A DNA stretch of 64,000 bases from Jiangella alba (GCF_900106035.1 NZ_FNUC01000004.1:3199722-3263721); one strand, 5' to 3'; positions 18,968 through 28,344 are shown, numbered from the stretch's first letter. Made by a program: numbers and translations. Notes: generated by a model not told the origin, from the letters alone.

Positions 18968-20530
18968 ATGGCCACCTGGACCCGCACTCTGGCCGTCACG
19001 GCCGGCGCCACCGCGCTGGTCGTGACGGGGAACGTCGCCTCACACCTGCTGGCGGCGGAGCCGGAGGCGGCTCCACCCGACGCCCTGACCGCCGACCTCG
19101 ACGCGATCCTCGACGATCCGCGGCTGGACGGCGGTCAGGCGTCGGTGGTCGTGCGCGACGCCGCGACCGGCGAGACGCTGTACGAGCACGACGCCGACGA
19201 GCGGCTGATGCCGGCGTCGAACGAGAAGCTGCTGACCTCGGCCGTCGCGCTGGACGTACTTGGGCCGGACCACACGTTCGCGACCACCGTCGCGACGACG
19301 GGGCAGCGGAGCGGGCCGATCCTGCGCGGCGACGTGTACCTGCGCGGCACCGGCGACCCGACGATGCTGGCGTCGGACTACGCGACGCTGGCGAAGGAGC
19401 TGGCGGCCGACGGGGTCCGCGTGGTGTCCGGGCGGGTGCTGGCCGACGACACCTGGTTCGACGACGTCCGGCTCGGCAACGACTGGGCCTGGGATGACGA
19501 GCCGTATTACTACGCGGCGCCGGTCTCGGCGCTCACGGTGGCGCCCGACACCGACTACGACGCCGGCACCGTCATCGTCAACGTCGACCCGGGCGCCACT
19601 GCGGGCGCGCCCGCCGTCGTCACCCTCACGCCGCACACCGACGCCGTCACGATCGTCGGCGAGGCCACCACCGGCACGGCGAACGACGTCTCGGTCGAGC
19701 GCGAGCACGGCACCGACCGCATCGTCGTGTCCGGCACCGTCGCGGCGGGCGGCAGCGGCGTGAGCGAGTGGGCCAGCGTCGCCGAGCCGACCGACTACGC
19801 CGCCGACGTGTTCGTCAAGGCACTGGCGGCCGAGGGCGTGCGGGTCACCGGCGGCATCGGCCGCGGCGTCACGCCCTCCGGCGCCTCCGTCGTCGCCGAG
19901 CACGAGTCGATGCCGCTGAGCGAGCTGATGGTGCCGTTCCTCAAGCTCAGCAACAACGGCCACGCCGAGGTGCTGATCAAGGCGATGGGCCGCGAGGTCG
20001 CGGGCGAGGGCACCTGGGCCGCCGGGCTCGCCGTCCTGCGCGACCGCCTCGCCGGCTTCGGCGTCGACACCCCCACGGTCGCGAACCGCGACGGGTCCGG
20101 GCTGTCCCGGCGCAACCTGATCCCGGCCGCCGAGCTGGCCGACCTGCTGGTCGCCGCGCAGAACCGGCCCTGGTTCGACGCCTGGTACGAGACGCTGCCG
20201 ATCGCCGGCGCGTCCGACCGGATGGTCGGCGGCACGCTGCGCTCGCGGATGCGCGACACCCCGGCCGCCGGCAACGTGCACGCGAAGACCGGCTCGCTGA
20301 CGGGCGCGTCGGCGCTCTCGGGCTACGTCGACGACGCCGACGGGCGGCGGCTGGTGTTCTCGATCGTGCTCAACGACTACCTCAGCGGCAAGCCGAGCGA
20401 CCTGGAGGACCGCATCGCCGTGCGGCTGGCCACCCACTCCGAGACCGCCGCGGCCCGCATGACCAGCCCCGACATCCCCGCCGCCGACCTCCCCGACGAC
20501 GTCGAGTGCTCCTGGGTCAAAGCCTGCTGA
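18968..20530 (+). CDS. dacB: D-alanyl-D-alanine carboxypeptidase / endopeptidase (PBP4 type)
   Basis: Peptidoglycan-trimming penicillin-binding protein of the S13 family, 520 residues. A signal peptide (TLAVTAGATALVVTGNVASHLLAA) leads to a periplasm-side domain with all three active-site motifs: S-x-x-K in MPASNEKLLTSA, S-x-N in KLSNNGHAEVL, and KTG in HAKTGSLTGAS. The long insert between the first two motifs is typical of PBP4. ATG at 18968 with AAGGAG five bases upstream. It converges with the next gene and overlaps it by 14 bases. Confidence 0.94.
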   Translation: MATWTRTLAVTAGATALVVTGNVASHLLAAEPEAAPPDALTADLDAILDDPRLDGGQASVVVRDAATGETLYEHDADERLMPASNEKLLTSAVALDVLGPDHTFATTVATTGQRSGPILRGDVYLRGTGDPTMLASDYATLAKELAADGVRVVSGRVLADDTWFDDVRLGNDWAWDDEPYYYAAPVSALTVAPDTDYDAGTVIVNVDPGATAGAPAVVTLTPHTDAVTIVGEATTGTANDVSVEREHGTDRIVVSGTVAAGGSGVSEWASVAEPTDYAADVFVKALAAEGVRVTGGIGRGVTPSGASVVAEHESMPLSELMVPFLKLSNNGHAEVLIKAMGREVAGEGTWAAGLAVLRDRLAGFGVDTPTVANRDGSGLSRRNLIPAAELADLLVAAQNRPWFDAWYETLPIAGASDRMVGGTLRSRMRDTPAAGNVHAKTGSLTGASALSGYVDDADGRRLVFSIVLNDYLSGKPSDLEDRIAVRLATHSETAAARMTSPDIPAADLPDDVECSWVKAC

Positions 20531-21020
20531 CCACCGCCGGAGCCACCGTCCCGTAGGCGCCGGCGTGGTAGACCAGCGGGGCGGTGGCCGACGCCGCCGT
20601 CACGGCCGCGTCGACCACCCGGGCCACGACGATGACGTGGTCGCCCACCGGCAGGCGGTGCGTCACCCGCGCCCGCAGGTGCGACGGCGCGTCGTCGAGG
20701 ACGGGCTCGCCCGACGCCAGCCGCGACCATGCCGTCGGGGCGGCGAAGCGGTCGATGCCGCTGGTGGCGAACCGGGTCGCGATGTGGTGCTGGCCGGCGT
20801 CGAGGAAGTTGACGACGACCGAGCCGGCGGCCGCGAACGACGGCCACGCCGACGCCGTCGCCGACACCGCGAACGACAGCAGCGGCGGGTCGAGCGAGAC
20901 CGACGCCAGCGACGTCGCGGTCAGCCCGGCGGGCCGTCCGCCGGCCGAGGCCGTGATCACCACGACCCCGGTCGCGTACCGGCGGAAGACGCTGCGGAAG
21001 GTGTCGGCGCTGACGGACAT
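20517..21020 (-). CDS. Flavin reductase (HpaC/SsuE-like flavin:NAD(P)H oxidoreductase)
   Basis: Short flavin reductase domain of 167 residues. RSVFRRYATGVVVITA, LTATSLASVSLDPPLLSFAV and VNFLDAGQ are the conserved FMN-binding segments; the C-terminal HAGAYGTV is also typical. It would supply reduced flavin to the SsuD-like monooxygenase encoded upstream in the same operon. GGAGGA precedes the ATG. Last gene of the operon; a large hairpin separates it from the hydrolase gene. Confidence 0.9.
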   Translation of the reverse strand: MSVSADTFRSVFRRYATGVVVITASAGGRPAGLTATSLASVSLDPPLLSFAVSATASAWPSFAAAGSVVVNFLDAGQHHIATRFATSGIDRFAAPTAWSRLASGEPVLDDAPSHLRARVTHRLPVGDHVIVVARVVDAAVTAASATAPLVYHAGAYGTVAPAVVSRL

Positions 21021-21032
21021 GGGTCCTCCTCG

Positions 21033-21117
21033 GTGGGGGTGTCTGACGGGTATTGGTGGATGCGGGCGGCGTCTGGGCGTCGATCCGCGCCGTCGAAGGC
21101 CCGTCAGCCACCCCCAC
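21033..21117 (-). terminator. Intercistronic hairpin in the monooxygenase operon
   Basis: Arms of 18 bases (GTGGGGGTGTCTGACGGG at 21033-21050 and its complement at 21100-21117) with one mismatch and a 49-base loop. It lies between the hydrolase stop and the flavin-reductase start, so it may reduce read-through or set the relative amount of the last gene. Confidence 0.55.
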
Positions 21118-21120
21118 GAG

Positions 21121-21825
21121 TCAGTCCAGGCGCTCGGACGTCGCCACGGCGGCGCCGGCGCGCAGGTCCTCCAGGAACAGCACGACGTGCGCCGCGGCGG
21201 TGCGGTGCGACCGGTCGTTGAACGCGTCGTGCCGGCCGCCGGCCAGCGTCACCAGCACGAGGTCGGGGACGGCGGACAGCGCGGCGCGGGCGGCCGGGTA
21301 GGGGCTGACGGTGTCGGCGGCGCCGTGCAGCGCCAGCACCGGCACCTCGACGGCGTCCAGCGGGGCGCCGCCGGGCACCGGGCCGGCCAGCGCCGCGGCG
21401 ACGAACCGCGGGTCGTCGCGCAGCCGGCCGGCGTGCACCGGGCAGGCCGTGCGCGCCTCGATCCCGGCCTCGGCCGCGCCACCGGCCACCGGATACCCGG
21501 CCAGCACCACCGCGTCGACGCCGAGCGGACCGGCCACGGCCGGCGCCAGCACCGCGCCGGTGTCCGAGCCGGCCAGCACGTACGGCCGGGGGAGACCCGG
21601 GACCGCCAGCACGGCCGCCACGGCCGCGCCCGCCGCCGATGCCGTGGCCGGGGCCTCGTCCAGCGCCCGCACCACGTACCCGTCGGCGGCCAGCCGCCGG
21701 CCGAACCGCTCGTACACCCCGCCGTGCTCACCGCGCCCGGGCAGCACGACGACGGTCCCGCGCGCCGTCACCCCGGCCGGCGGGTCGAACGCGACGACTC
21801 CGGGAGCGGCCTCGACGACGCTCAT
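21121..21825 (-). CDS. Alpha/beta-hydrolase fold protein
   Basis: A 234-residue predicted hydrolase. The oxyanion strand GTVVVLPGRGEHGGVY, the nucleophile elbow VLAGSDTGAVLAP (A-G-S-D-T, a relaxed G-x-S-x-G), an acidic residue in LHGAADTVSPY and the final histidine in GGRHDAFNDRSH complete a likely triad. Short cap region, so a small substrate or ester is expected. Its ATG overlaps the cupin stop (ATGA), fixing it in the operon. The role may be hydrolysis of a product of the monooxygenase; this is inference from position. Confidence 0.75.
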   Translation of the reverse strand: MSVVEAAPGVVAFDPPAGVTARGTVVVLPGRGEHGGVYERFGRRLAADGYVVRALDEAPATASAAGAAVAAVLAVPGLPRPYVLAGSDTGAVLAPAVAGPLGVDAVVLAGYPVAGGAAEAGIEARTACPVHAGRLRDDPRFVAAALAGPVPGGAPLDAVEVPVLALHGAADTVSPYPAARAALSAVPDLVLVTLAGGRHDAFNDRSHRTAAAHVVLFLEDLRAGAAVATSERLD

Positions 21826-22295
21826 GCGTCCGCCTCCGGTGCGCACTCGGCGTCGCCCGCGACGCCGTCCGTCGCCCAGAGGCTGGGCAGGTTGACCACG
21901 ATTCCCTCCTGCGTGCTGCGGGCGATCACCACGACCGCCTCCTCGTCCGGCGACGGGTTCTCCTCGCGGTGCGGCACGTACGGCGGCACGAACACGAAGT
22001 CGCCCGGCTCGGTCTCGATGCGGATCTCCTGGTCGCCGTCGGCGAAGACGAACACCGGGTGCCCCGCCTTCACGTAGATGGCGGTCTCGGCCTCGCCGTG
22101 GTGGTGGTCGCCGGAGTTCGTGGCGGGCGCGACGTCGGTGCGGCCCATCCAGAGCTTCGACGACCCGACGGTCCGGCCGGAGATCGCCTCGAACCGCTTC
22201 ATCCCGGACGTCTGGGCGGTGTCGCTGGACAGTCCGGCGCCGCGGACGTGTTCCAGCCGTCCGTGCCAGACGCGGTTGGCGTCGTCGACGCTCAT
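21822..22295 (-). CDS. Single-domain cupin protein
   Basis: A 157-residue protein with one conserved beta-barrel. Cupin motif 1 is DHHHGEAETAIYVKAG (three His plus Glu metal ligands) and motif 2 is PGDFVFVPPYVPHREEN. It may be a small dioxygenase, isomerase or binding protein; the substrate cannot be read. The ATG overlaps the stop of the monooxygenase gene by four bases, and the same four-base overlap joins it to the hydrolase. Confidence 0.82.
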   Translation of the reverse strand: MSVDDANRVWHGRLEHVRGAGLSSDTAQTSGMKRFEAISGRTVGSSKLWMGRTDVAPATNSGDHHHGEAETAIYVKAGHPVFVFADGDQEIRIETEPGDFVFVPPYVPHREENPSPDEEAVVVIARSTQEGIVVNLPSLWATDGVAGDAECAPEADA

Positions 22296-23404
22296 GCGGC
22301 CGCCGTCCCCGCCCGCGCCGCCGCGCCCGAGCGCAGCAGCGGCACCAGGTCCTCGCCCCAGCGCAGCACGTCGTTCACCGGGTCGAAGCCGCGGATGAGG
22401 AACCTCGTGACGCCGAGGTCGTAGTACTTCAGCAGCGCCTCGGCCACCTGCGCCGGCGTGCCGACGGGCGCGGTCGAGTTGCCGGTCGGGCCGAACAGCT
22501 TGGTGATGCCGAACCACAGCCGCTCGTCGTGCACGTCCTGGACGGCGGCGTGCTCCTGCAGCCGGTTCGACGAGACGGCGTTGCGTTCGGTCGTGCGGCG
22601 GCGCGGGCCCCACCAGCCGTCGTCCGTGCCCGCGCGCGACTTCACCTCGACGGCCTGGTCGTAGATCTCGCGGGCCCGGGCCCACGCGGCGTCCTCGGTG
22701 TCGGCGACGATCGGCCGGGTCGACAGGCTGAACTCGACCGTCCGCCCCAGCTCGGCGGCGCGGGCCCGGATCAGCGCGATCCGCTCCGCCGTCGCCGCCA
22801 GCGGCTCGCCGAACAGCATGTAGACGTCGGTGTGCCGGGCTCCGGTCTCGACGGCGGCGTCGGACTGGCCGCCGAAGTACACCGGGATGCCGTCCGGCGT
22901 CGCGGGCTTCACCGTGCTGAACGCGCCGGTGTAGCGGTAGAACTCGCCCTCGTGGTCGAACGGCTCGGCCGACGTGAGCGTGCGGCGCAGCACCTCGATG
23001 AACTCGCCGGTGCGCCGGTACCGCGCGTCCTTCTCCGCGTAGTCGCCGTCGCGCTGCTGGTCCTGTTCGCTGCCGCCGGTGATGTGGTGGATCGCGACGC
23101 GCCCGCCGCCGGTGAGGTGGTCCAGCGTGGCCAGCTTGCGGGCCACCAGCGTCGGCTGCACGAACCCGGGCCGGTGGGCGATGAGCACCTTGAGCCGCTC
23201 GGTCCGGTGCAGCACGGAGGCGGCGACGGCGAAGCCGTCCGGCGAGGACGCGCTGTAGCCGATCAGCACCCGGTCGAACCCGGCCAGCTCGTGCGCCTGC
23301 GCGAACCGGTGCAGGTAGGCGGGGTCGACGACCGGGCCGGGACGCCAGCCGAGGCTCTCCGAGCCCTCCTTGGTGCCGACCATGCCGAGGACTTCCAGTG
23401 TCAT
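22292..23404 (-). CDS. LLM-class flavin-dependent monooxygenase, SsuD/SfnG-like
   Basis: Bacterial-luciferase-fold, FMNH2-dependent monooxygenase of 370 residues. Conserved segments include LIGYSASSPDGFAVAA, HRPGFVQPTLVARKLATLD, HHITGGSEQDQQRDGD and IPVYFGGQSDAAVETGARH. These resemble alkanesulfonate and dimethylsulfone monooxygenases, which cleave C-S bonds to release sulfite. The presence in one operon of an ABC importer, a flavin reductase and a Cys-ending leader peptide supports an organosulfur substrate. Other LLM enzymes act on nitrilotriacetate or long-chain alkanes, so the substrate is not proven. Confidence 0.85.
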   Translation of the reverse strand: MTLEVLGMVGTKEGSESLGWRPGPVVDPAYLHRFAQAHELAGFDRVLIGYSASSPDGFAVAASVLHRTERLKVLIAHRPGFVQPTLVARKLATLDHLTGGGRVAIHHITGGSEQDQQRDGDYAEKDARYRRTGEFIEVLRRTLTSAEPFDHEGEFYRYTGAFSTVKPATPDGIPVYFGGQSDAAVETGARHTDVYMLFGEPLAATAERIALIRARAAELGRTVEFSLSTRPIVADTEDAAWARAREIYDQAVEVKSRAGTDDGWWGPRRRTTERNAVSSNRLQEHAAVQDVHDERLWFGITKLFGPTGNSTAPVGTPAQVAEALLKYYDLGVTRFLIRGFDPVNDVLRWGEDLVPLLRSGAAARAGTAAA

Positions 23405-24201
23405 GTCGTGCTCCTTGCGTAGATGGGACGGGGTCCGTCGATGCTCGGGACGGACGCGATCAGCCGCTGGGTGTAGGGGTCCGCGGGCTCGAGCAGCACC
23501 CGCGCGGCCGGACCCTCCTCGACGACGCGCCCGCGGTAGAGGACGACGATCCGGTCGGCGATGCCGGCCAGCGAGCCGAGGTCGTGCGTGATCAGCACGA
23601 TCGCCACCTCGCGCTCGCGCCGCAGCCGGTCCAGCAGCCGCAGCACGTGGTTGCGGTTGGCCGCGTCCAGCGCGCTGACCGGCTCGTCCAGCAGCAGCAC
23701 CCGGGGGTCGACGGCGAGCGCGCGGGCGATCGTGACGCGTTGGCGCTGGCCGCCGGAGAGCCGCCCGGGCAGCCGGTCGCCGAGCGCGGGGTCCAGCCCG
23801 ACCTGCTCCAGGGCGGCGACGGCGCGCGCCCGCCGGTCCGCGCCCTGGCCGTCGCCGCGGATCGCCGGTCCTTCGGCGACGGAGTCGAGCACCGTCACGT
23901 CCGGGTCGAGTGAGCGCAGCGGGTCCTGGAACACGTACTGGACCCGTCCGCCGCGGCGGAACCGGCGCAGCTCCGCGCCGCGCAGCCCGGACACCGGCGT
24001 GCCGTCGACCCGGACGGTTCCGGCGTGCAGCGGCGCCAGCCCGACGACCGCCCGGGCCAGCGTCGTCTTGCCGGACCCGGTCTCGCCGATCAGCCCGACG
24101 ATCTCGCCGGAGCGTGCGGTGAGGTCGACGCCGTGCAGGATCGGCGTCGTCGCGCGGCGGCCCAGCCGGACCTCGACGCCGTCCACCTCCAGCGCGCTCA
24201 T
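23401..24201 (-). CDS. ABC importer ATP-binding protein, DppF/OppF-like
   Basis: Second nucleotide-binding subunit of the peptide/nickel-type importer. Walker A GETGSGKTTLA, Q-loop YVFQDPLRSLD, signature LSGGQRQRV, Walker B VLLLDEPVSALD and the switch His in LITHDLG are all present in 266 residues. It contains the C-terminal oligopeptide-transporter extension (PADPYTQRLIASVP). ATG overlaps the previous stop by four bases. Confidence 0.93.
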   Translation of the reverse strand: MSALEVDGVEVRLGRRATTPILHGVDLTARSGEIVGLIGETGSGKTTLARAVVGLAPLHAGTVRVDGTPVSGLRGAELRRFRRGGRVQYVFQDPLRSLDPDVTVLDSVAEGPAIRGDGQGADRRARAVAALEQVGLDPALGDRLPGRLSGGQRQRVTIARALAVDPRVLLLDEPVSALDAANRNHVLRLLDRLRREREVAIVLITHDLGSLAGIADRIVVLYRGRVVEEGPAARVLLEPADPYTQRLIASVPSIDGPRPIYARSTT

Positions 24202-24989
24202 CGGGCCACCAGCCGGTGCAGGCCGTACTCGCGGTGGTCGGCGACCAGCGCGCGGGTGTACGGGTCGGCGGGGTCGTCGAGCACCTGGCGGGTCGGCCCG
24301 GACTCCACCACCCGCCCGTCGCGCAGCACGACGACGCGGTCGCACAGCTGCGCCACGACGGCGAGGTCGTGCGACACCAGCAGCAGCGACAGCCGTCGTT
24401 CGGCCCGCAGCGCCGCGATCAGGTTCAGCACCTCGGCCTGGACGGTGACGTCGAGCGCCGTCGTCGCCTCGTCGGCGATCAGCAGGTCCGGGTCGCCGGA
24501 GACGGCGATGGCGATGAGGACGCGTTGCAGCATGCCGCCGGACAGCTCGTACGGGTACTGGTCGTGCACGTGCTCGGGCCGGTGCAGCCCCATCGACGCC
24601 AGCAGCTCGACGGCGCGCGCCTTGGCGACCCGGCGGTGCAGGCCGCTCTTGACCCGCAGCACCTCGCCGAGCTGGCGGCCCACCGTCAGCGACGGGTTCA
24701 GGTACGACGCCGGGTCCTGGAAGACGGCGGCGATCCGCGGCCCGCGGGCGCGGTCCCACTGCCGCCGCGTGTAGTGGGCGACGTCGTCGCCGGCCAGCCG
24801 GATCGTGCCGCCGCTGACGGTGACCCCCGGCGGTGGGACGCCCAGGATCGCCCGGCAGGTCAGCGTCTTGCCGCTGCCGGACTCGCCGACCAGGCCGATC
24901 GCCTCGCCGGGCGCGAGGGCGAAGCTCACGCCGTGCACCAGTTCGGTGCCGCCGGTGGTGCTCAGGTGCAGGTCATCGACGAAGAGCAT
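24198..24989 (-). CDS. ABC importer ATP-binding protein, DppD/OppD-like
   Basis: First nucleotide-binding subunit, 263 residues. Walker A GESGSGKTLTCRA, Q-loop AVFQDPASYLNP, signature LSGGMLQRV, Walker B LLIADEATTALD and LLVSHDLAVV are intact, followed by the oligopeptide extension PADPYTRALV. It overlaps the permease gene upstream by 17 bases and the DppF-like gene downstream by four. Confidence 0.93.
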   Translation of the reverse strand: MLFVDDLHLSTTGGTELVHGVSFALAPGEAIGLVGESGSGKTLTCRAILGVPPPGVTVSGGTIRLAGDDVAHYTRRQWDRARGPRIAAVFQDPASYLNPSLTVGRQLGEVLRVKSGLHRRVAKARAVELLASMGLHRPEHVHDQYPYELSGGMLQRVLIAIAVSGDPDLLIADEATTALDVTVQAEVLNLIAALRAERRLSLLLVSHDLAVVAQLCDRVVVLRDGRVVESGPTRQVLDDPADPYTRALVADHREYGLHRLVAR

Positions 24990-25818
24990 CCGGGGCCTCC
25001 TGGGTGGTGGCGGGGTCGACGGTGATGGCGTCGGCCAGCGCGTTGAGCGCGGCGACGGTGACGATGATCAGCAGCGCCGGCGCGAGCGGGCCGAACGGGC
25101 GCTGGCTGAGGTAGCCGAGGTCGCTGGCCAGCATCCCGCCCCACGTCGGCGCGGGCGGCTGCACGCCGATGCCGAGGAACGTCAGCGACGACACCACCAG
25201 CAGCGCGCCGGCCATCGCGGTCGCCGTCGTCACCACGACCGTCGGCAGCACCTTCTGCCAGACGTGGGTGCGGACGATCCGCCAGCGGGTGGCGCCGAAC
25301 AGCGTCGCCGCCTCGACGTACTGCGCCTGCCGCAGCCCGATCGCCGCGGCCCGGGTGACCCGGTAGAACGACGGCGCCATCAGCACCCCGACGGCGAACA
25401 TGGCCTGGTGCAGCCCGTTGCCCAGCAGCGCCGCCACGGCGATCGCGAAGATGATGAACGGCAGCGCCATCAGCCCGTCCATCACCCGCAGCGACAGCCA
25501 CTCGAAGACCCGCCCGAGGTACACCGACGCCAGCCCGGGCAGCACGCCGAGCAGCAGCCCCAGCCCGACCGCCTCCGCGGCGGCGATCACCGACAGCCGC
25601 GACCCGGCCAGCAGCCGGCTGAGCACGTCGCGGCCCACGTAGTCGGTACCCAGCCAGTGCTCCGCGCTGGGACCGGCCAGGATCGCCGTCGTGTCCTGGT
25701 GCAGCGGGTCGTACGGTGCCAGCCACGACCCGGCGACCATCAGCAGCACGACGACGCCGAGCACCCCCAGCGCGACGCGCGCCGCAGGCTGCCGGACGGC
25801 CAGCCGCAAGGCCCTCAT
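24973..25818 (-). CDS. ABC importer permease, DppC-like
   Basis: Membrane subunit of 281 residues. The N-terminal helix VALGVLGVVVLLMVAGSWLAPYDP and the HWLGTDYVGRDVLSRLLAGSR motif define the DppC family. The EAA-loop is EAATLFGATRWRIVRTHVWQ, followed by the helix-rich C-terminus. Start ATG overlaps the DppB stop (ATGA). Confidence 0.93.
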   Translation of the reverse strand: MRALRLAVRQPAARVALGVLGVVVLLMVAGSWLAPYDPLHQDTTAILAGPSAEHWLGTDYVGRDVLSRLLAGSRLSVIAAAEAVGLGLLLGVLPGLASVYLGRVFEWLSLRVMDGLMALPFIIFAIAVAALLGNGLHQAMFAVGVLMAPSFYRVTRAAAIGLRQAQYVEAATLFGATRWRIVRTHVWQKVLPTVVVTTATAMAGALLVVSSLTFLGIGVQPPAPTWGGMLASDLGYLSQRPFGPLAPALLIIVTVAALNALADAITVDPATTQEAPDALRR

Positions 25819-26792
25819 GCCGTCCGCCCCGATGCCGGCCGCAGCCGCGCCAGCGCCACGTTGACCAGCACGCTGGAGACCAGCACCAGCGCGATCGCCA
25901 CCAGCAGGGTCCCCTGCACGACCGGCACGTCGCCCTGCAACGCGCCGGTCGTCGCCAGCTGCCCGAGGCCCGGCATCGCGAACACCGTCTCGGTGATGAC
26001 GGCGCCGCCGATCAGCCGCGGCACGTGCAGCCCGAGCACCGCGACGGCCGGGCCGGCGCCGTTGCGCAGCGCGTGCCCGAACACCACCCGGCGCGGGCCG
26101 AGGCCGCGCACGACCGCGCCGGTGACGTAGTTCTCCCGCAGCGTCGTGACCAGGCCGGTGCGCAGCTGGCGGGCGAGGTCGGCGGCGCTGTCCAGGCTGA
26201 GCGCGACCGCGGGCAGCAGCAGGTACGTCAGCCACGGCCCCACGCCCTGCGACGGCGGCACGTACCCGCCGGCCGGGAGCACCGGCACCAGCACCGCGAA
26301 CACCACGATCAGCGCGATGCCGGCCACGAACGCCGGGATCGTCGACAGCGCCGCGCAGACCGCCGTCACCGCCCGGTCGAACCAGCTGCCGGCCGTCAGC
26401 GCCGCGCCGATGCCGGCCGCCGCGCCCAGCACGACCGCCAGCAGCAGCGCCAGTGCGGCGATCGACAGGCTGACCGGCAGCCGCTGCCCGATGCTCTCCG
26501 CCACCGGGATGTGGGTGAACCAGGACCGGCCGAGGTCGCCGGTGACCGCGTCGCCGATCCAGGTCACGTACCGCTCCAGGAACGGCCGGTCCAGGCCGAA
26601 CTCGTGGTTGAGTCGGTCGATGTCGGCCTGCGTCGCCGTCTCGCCCATGGCCGCCGCGGCCGGGTTCTGGTCGCTCAGCGCGCCCAGGCCGAAGGTGATG
26701 AACGTGGCGATCAGCAGCACCGGGACCGCGATCAGTGCGGCCCGGCCGGCCGCGTGGAGTGCGCGCACACCGTCACCGCCCCACCGTGACAC
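25815..26792 (-). CDS. ABC importer permease, DppB-like
   Basis: Membrane subunit of 325 residues with an N-terminal helix, a long extracytoplasmic loop (LNHEFGLDRPFLERYVTWIGD, GDLGRSWFT) and five further helices. The family motif DLARQLRTGLVTTLRENYVTG and RNGAGPAVAVLGLHVPRLIGG are characteristic. The GTG at 26792 lies inside the 3' end of the substrate-binding gene (20-base overlap); a GTG 27 bases further in is possible. Confidence 0.92.
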   Translation of the reverse strand: MSRWGGDGVRALHAAGRAALIAVPVLLIATFITFGLGALSDQNPAAAAMGETATQADIDRLNHEFGLDRPFLERYVTWIGDAVTGDLGRSWFTHIPVAESIGQRLPVSLSIAALALLLAVVLGAAAGIGAALTAGSWFDRAVTAVCAALSTIPAFVAGIALIVVFAVLVPVLPAGGYVPPSQGVGPWLTYLLLPAVALSLDSAADLARQLRTGLVTTLRENYVTGAVVRGLGPRRVVFGHALRNGAGPAVAVLGLHVPRLIGGAVITETVFAMPGLGQLATTGALQGDVPVVQGTLLVAIALVLVSSVLVNVALARLRPASGRTA

Positions 26793-28293
26793 CCTCGAAC
26801 CGCTGGGTGCCGATGTAGTGCTCGAGGCCCTGCACGGACGGGTCGCGGGCGAAGATCCGCGGCCAGGTGAACAGGAACGTGTTCGGCATGGTGGTGACGG
26901 CGGCGGCGACGGCGTCCTGGACGGCCTGCTCGTAGCCGGGGTCGTCCAGCGGGGTGGAGCGGGCGACGTCGATGGCGGCCTGGATCTCCGGCGGCGCGTT
27001 GCGGCCCAGGTTCATCAGCCCTTCCGGCCCGAACAGCACCTCCAGCGACTGCAGCGGCGACTCGCGGCCGGAGAAGCTGTCCACGACGAACGGGTACTGC
27101 CGGGTCACGTAGTTGTTCGCGCCGGGCGTCGCGACCTCCAACGTCACGTCGATGCCGACCTCTTGGAGCTGCTGCTGCAGGAGCTCGGCCAGCGGGTCGT
27201 TCTCGGCGCTGGTGGTGAGCGTGACGGCGACGCCGTCGGGGTAGCCGGCCTCGGCCAGCAGCTCGCGGGCGCGGTCCTGGTCGAACGGGTACAGCTGGTC
27301 GAGCTCCTCGTTCCAGGCGAGGTAGTCGCGCGGGAACGGCTGCCAGTTCGGGTCGCCCTCGCCGAAGAACGCGACGTCGACGAGCGACTGCCGGTCGATC
27401 GCGTGGCTGATCGCCTGCGTGACCCGCGGGTCGTCGAACGGCTCCACGGTGTTGTTCACGTCCAGCACCCGCACCGTGAACACGTCGATGACGTCGACCT
27501 CGAGCCCGGCCGCCCGGGCCGCCTCGAGCTGCGCCGGCGGGATGACGGCGACGTCGAACTGGCCGGACTGGATGCCCGCGACCGCGACCGTCGGGTCCGG
27601 CGGCACCCGCAGCTCGAAGTCGTCGACCAGGATGGCGTCCGCGTCCCAGTAGTCCTCGTTCTTGTGCAGTGTGGCGTGCGACGCCGGGACGTACTCGTCC
27701 AGCGCGAACGGCCCGGCGCCGACGGGCTTCGTCGCGAGGCCCTCGACGTCTTCGGCCACCGCCGTGGGGCTGACGATCATGCCGGTCTTGCCCGACAGCA
27801 GCAGCGGGATCTGGTAGTCGGGCTGGTTGAGCAGCAGCGTCACCTCGGTGGGACTGTCCACCCTGACGTCGGTGACGACGCTGAGCTGGGCGCCGATCGT
27901 CGAGTCGGGAGCGTCGCGGCCGCGCAGCAAGCTGGCCCTGACCGCCTCGGCGTCGAGCGGCGTGCCGTCGGTGAACGTCAGCCCGTCGCGCAGGGTGAAG
28001 GTGACCTCGTCGCCGGTCTCGTTGTAGGTCCAGCTCTCCGCCAGCGCGGGCACCGCGTTGCCGTCGACGTCCTGCTTGGTCAGCGCCGCGTAGGCGAGCG
28101 ACAGCACGTGCACGTCCTGGCCGACGGTGGACGTCACCGGGTCCCAGGTCGACGGGAGATGCCAGCCCCAGGTGAGGCTGCCGCCGGCGGCGTTCTGGCC
28201 GGTCGCGCCCTGGCTGGTGGGCGAGGTGTCGCCCGCGCAGCCGGCCAGCAGGAGCAGGGCGGCGAGGACGGTGGTCAGCGTGCGGGTTCTCAT
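26773..28293 (-). CDS. ABC importer substrate-binding lipoprotein (SBP family 5)
   Basis: Extracytoplasmic ligand-binding protein of 506 residues, anchored through a lipobox (ALLLLAGCAG, Cys at about residue 19). The family-5 fold is recognisable from ALAESWTYNETGDEVTFTLR-type text (cited in part), LRDGLTFTDGTPLDAEAVR and FDDPRVTQAISHAIDRQSLV. Family 5 takes peptides, nickel and many other solutes. First structural gene of the operon that continues into the permeases, ATPases, monooxygenase, cupin, hydrolase and flavin reductase. Confidence 0.92.
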   Translation of the reverse strand: MRTRTLTTVLAALLLLAGCAGDTSPTSQGATGQNAAGGSLTWGWHLPSTWDPVTSTVGQDVHVLSLAYAALTKQDVDGNAVPALAESWTYNETGDEVTFTLRDGLTFTDGTPLDAEAVRASLLRGRDAPDSTIGAQLSVVTDVRVDSPTEVTLLLNQPDYQIPLLLSGKTGMIVSPTAVAEDVEGLATKPVGAGPFALDEYVPASHATLHKNEDYWDADAILVDDFELRVPPDPTVAVAGIQSGQFDVAVIPPAQLEAARAAGLEVDVIDVFTVRVLDVNNTVEPFDDPRVTQAISHAIDRQSLVDVAFFGEGDPNWQPFPRDYLAWNEELDQLYPFDQDRARELLAEAGYPDGVAVTLTTSAENDPLAELLQQQLQEVGIDVTLEVATPGANNYVTRQYPFVVDSFSGRESPLQSLEVLFGPEGLMNLGRNAPPEIQAAIDVARSTPLDDPGYEQAVQDAVAAAVTTMPNTFLFTWPRIFARDPSVQGLEHYIGTQRFEGVTVGR

Positions 28294-28317
28294 CGATGGA
28301 CGCTCCGTTGAAATACT

Positions 28318-28344
28318 TAAAGCCGATGGATTTACTAGGCTTTA
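28318..28344. promoter_or_regulatory. AT-rich inverted repeat upstream of the importer operon
   Basis: TAAAGCC and GGCTTTA, perfect 7-bp arms with a 13-base spacer, stand out as AT-rich in this very GC-rich DNA, 25-51 bases before the substrate-binding gene. It could be an operator or part of the leader attenuator region. A GC-rich dyad (GACGGC / GCCGTC) lies between it and the leader peptide. Confidence 0.5.
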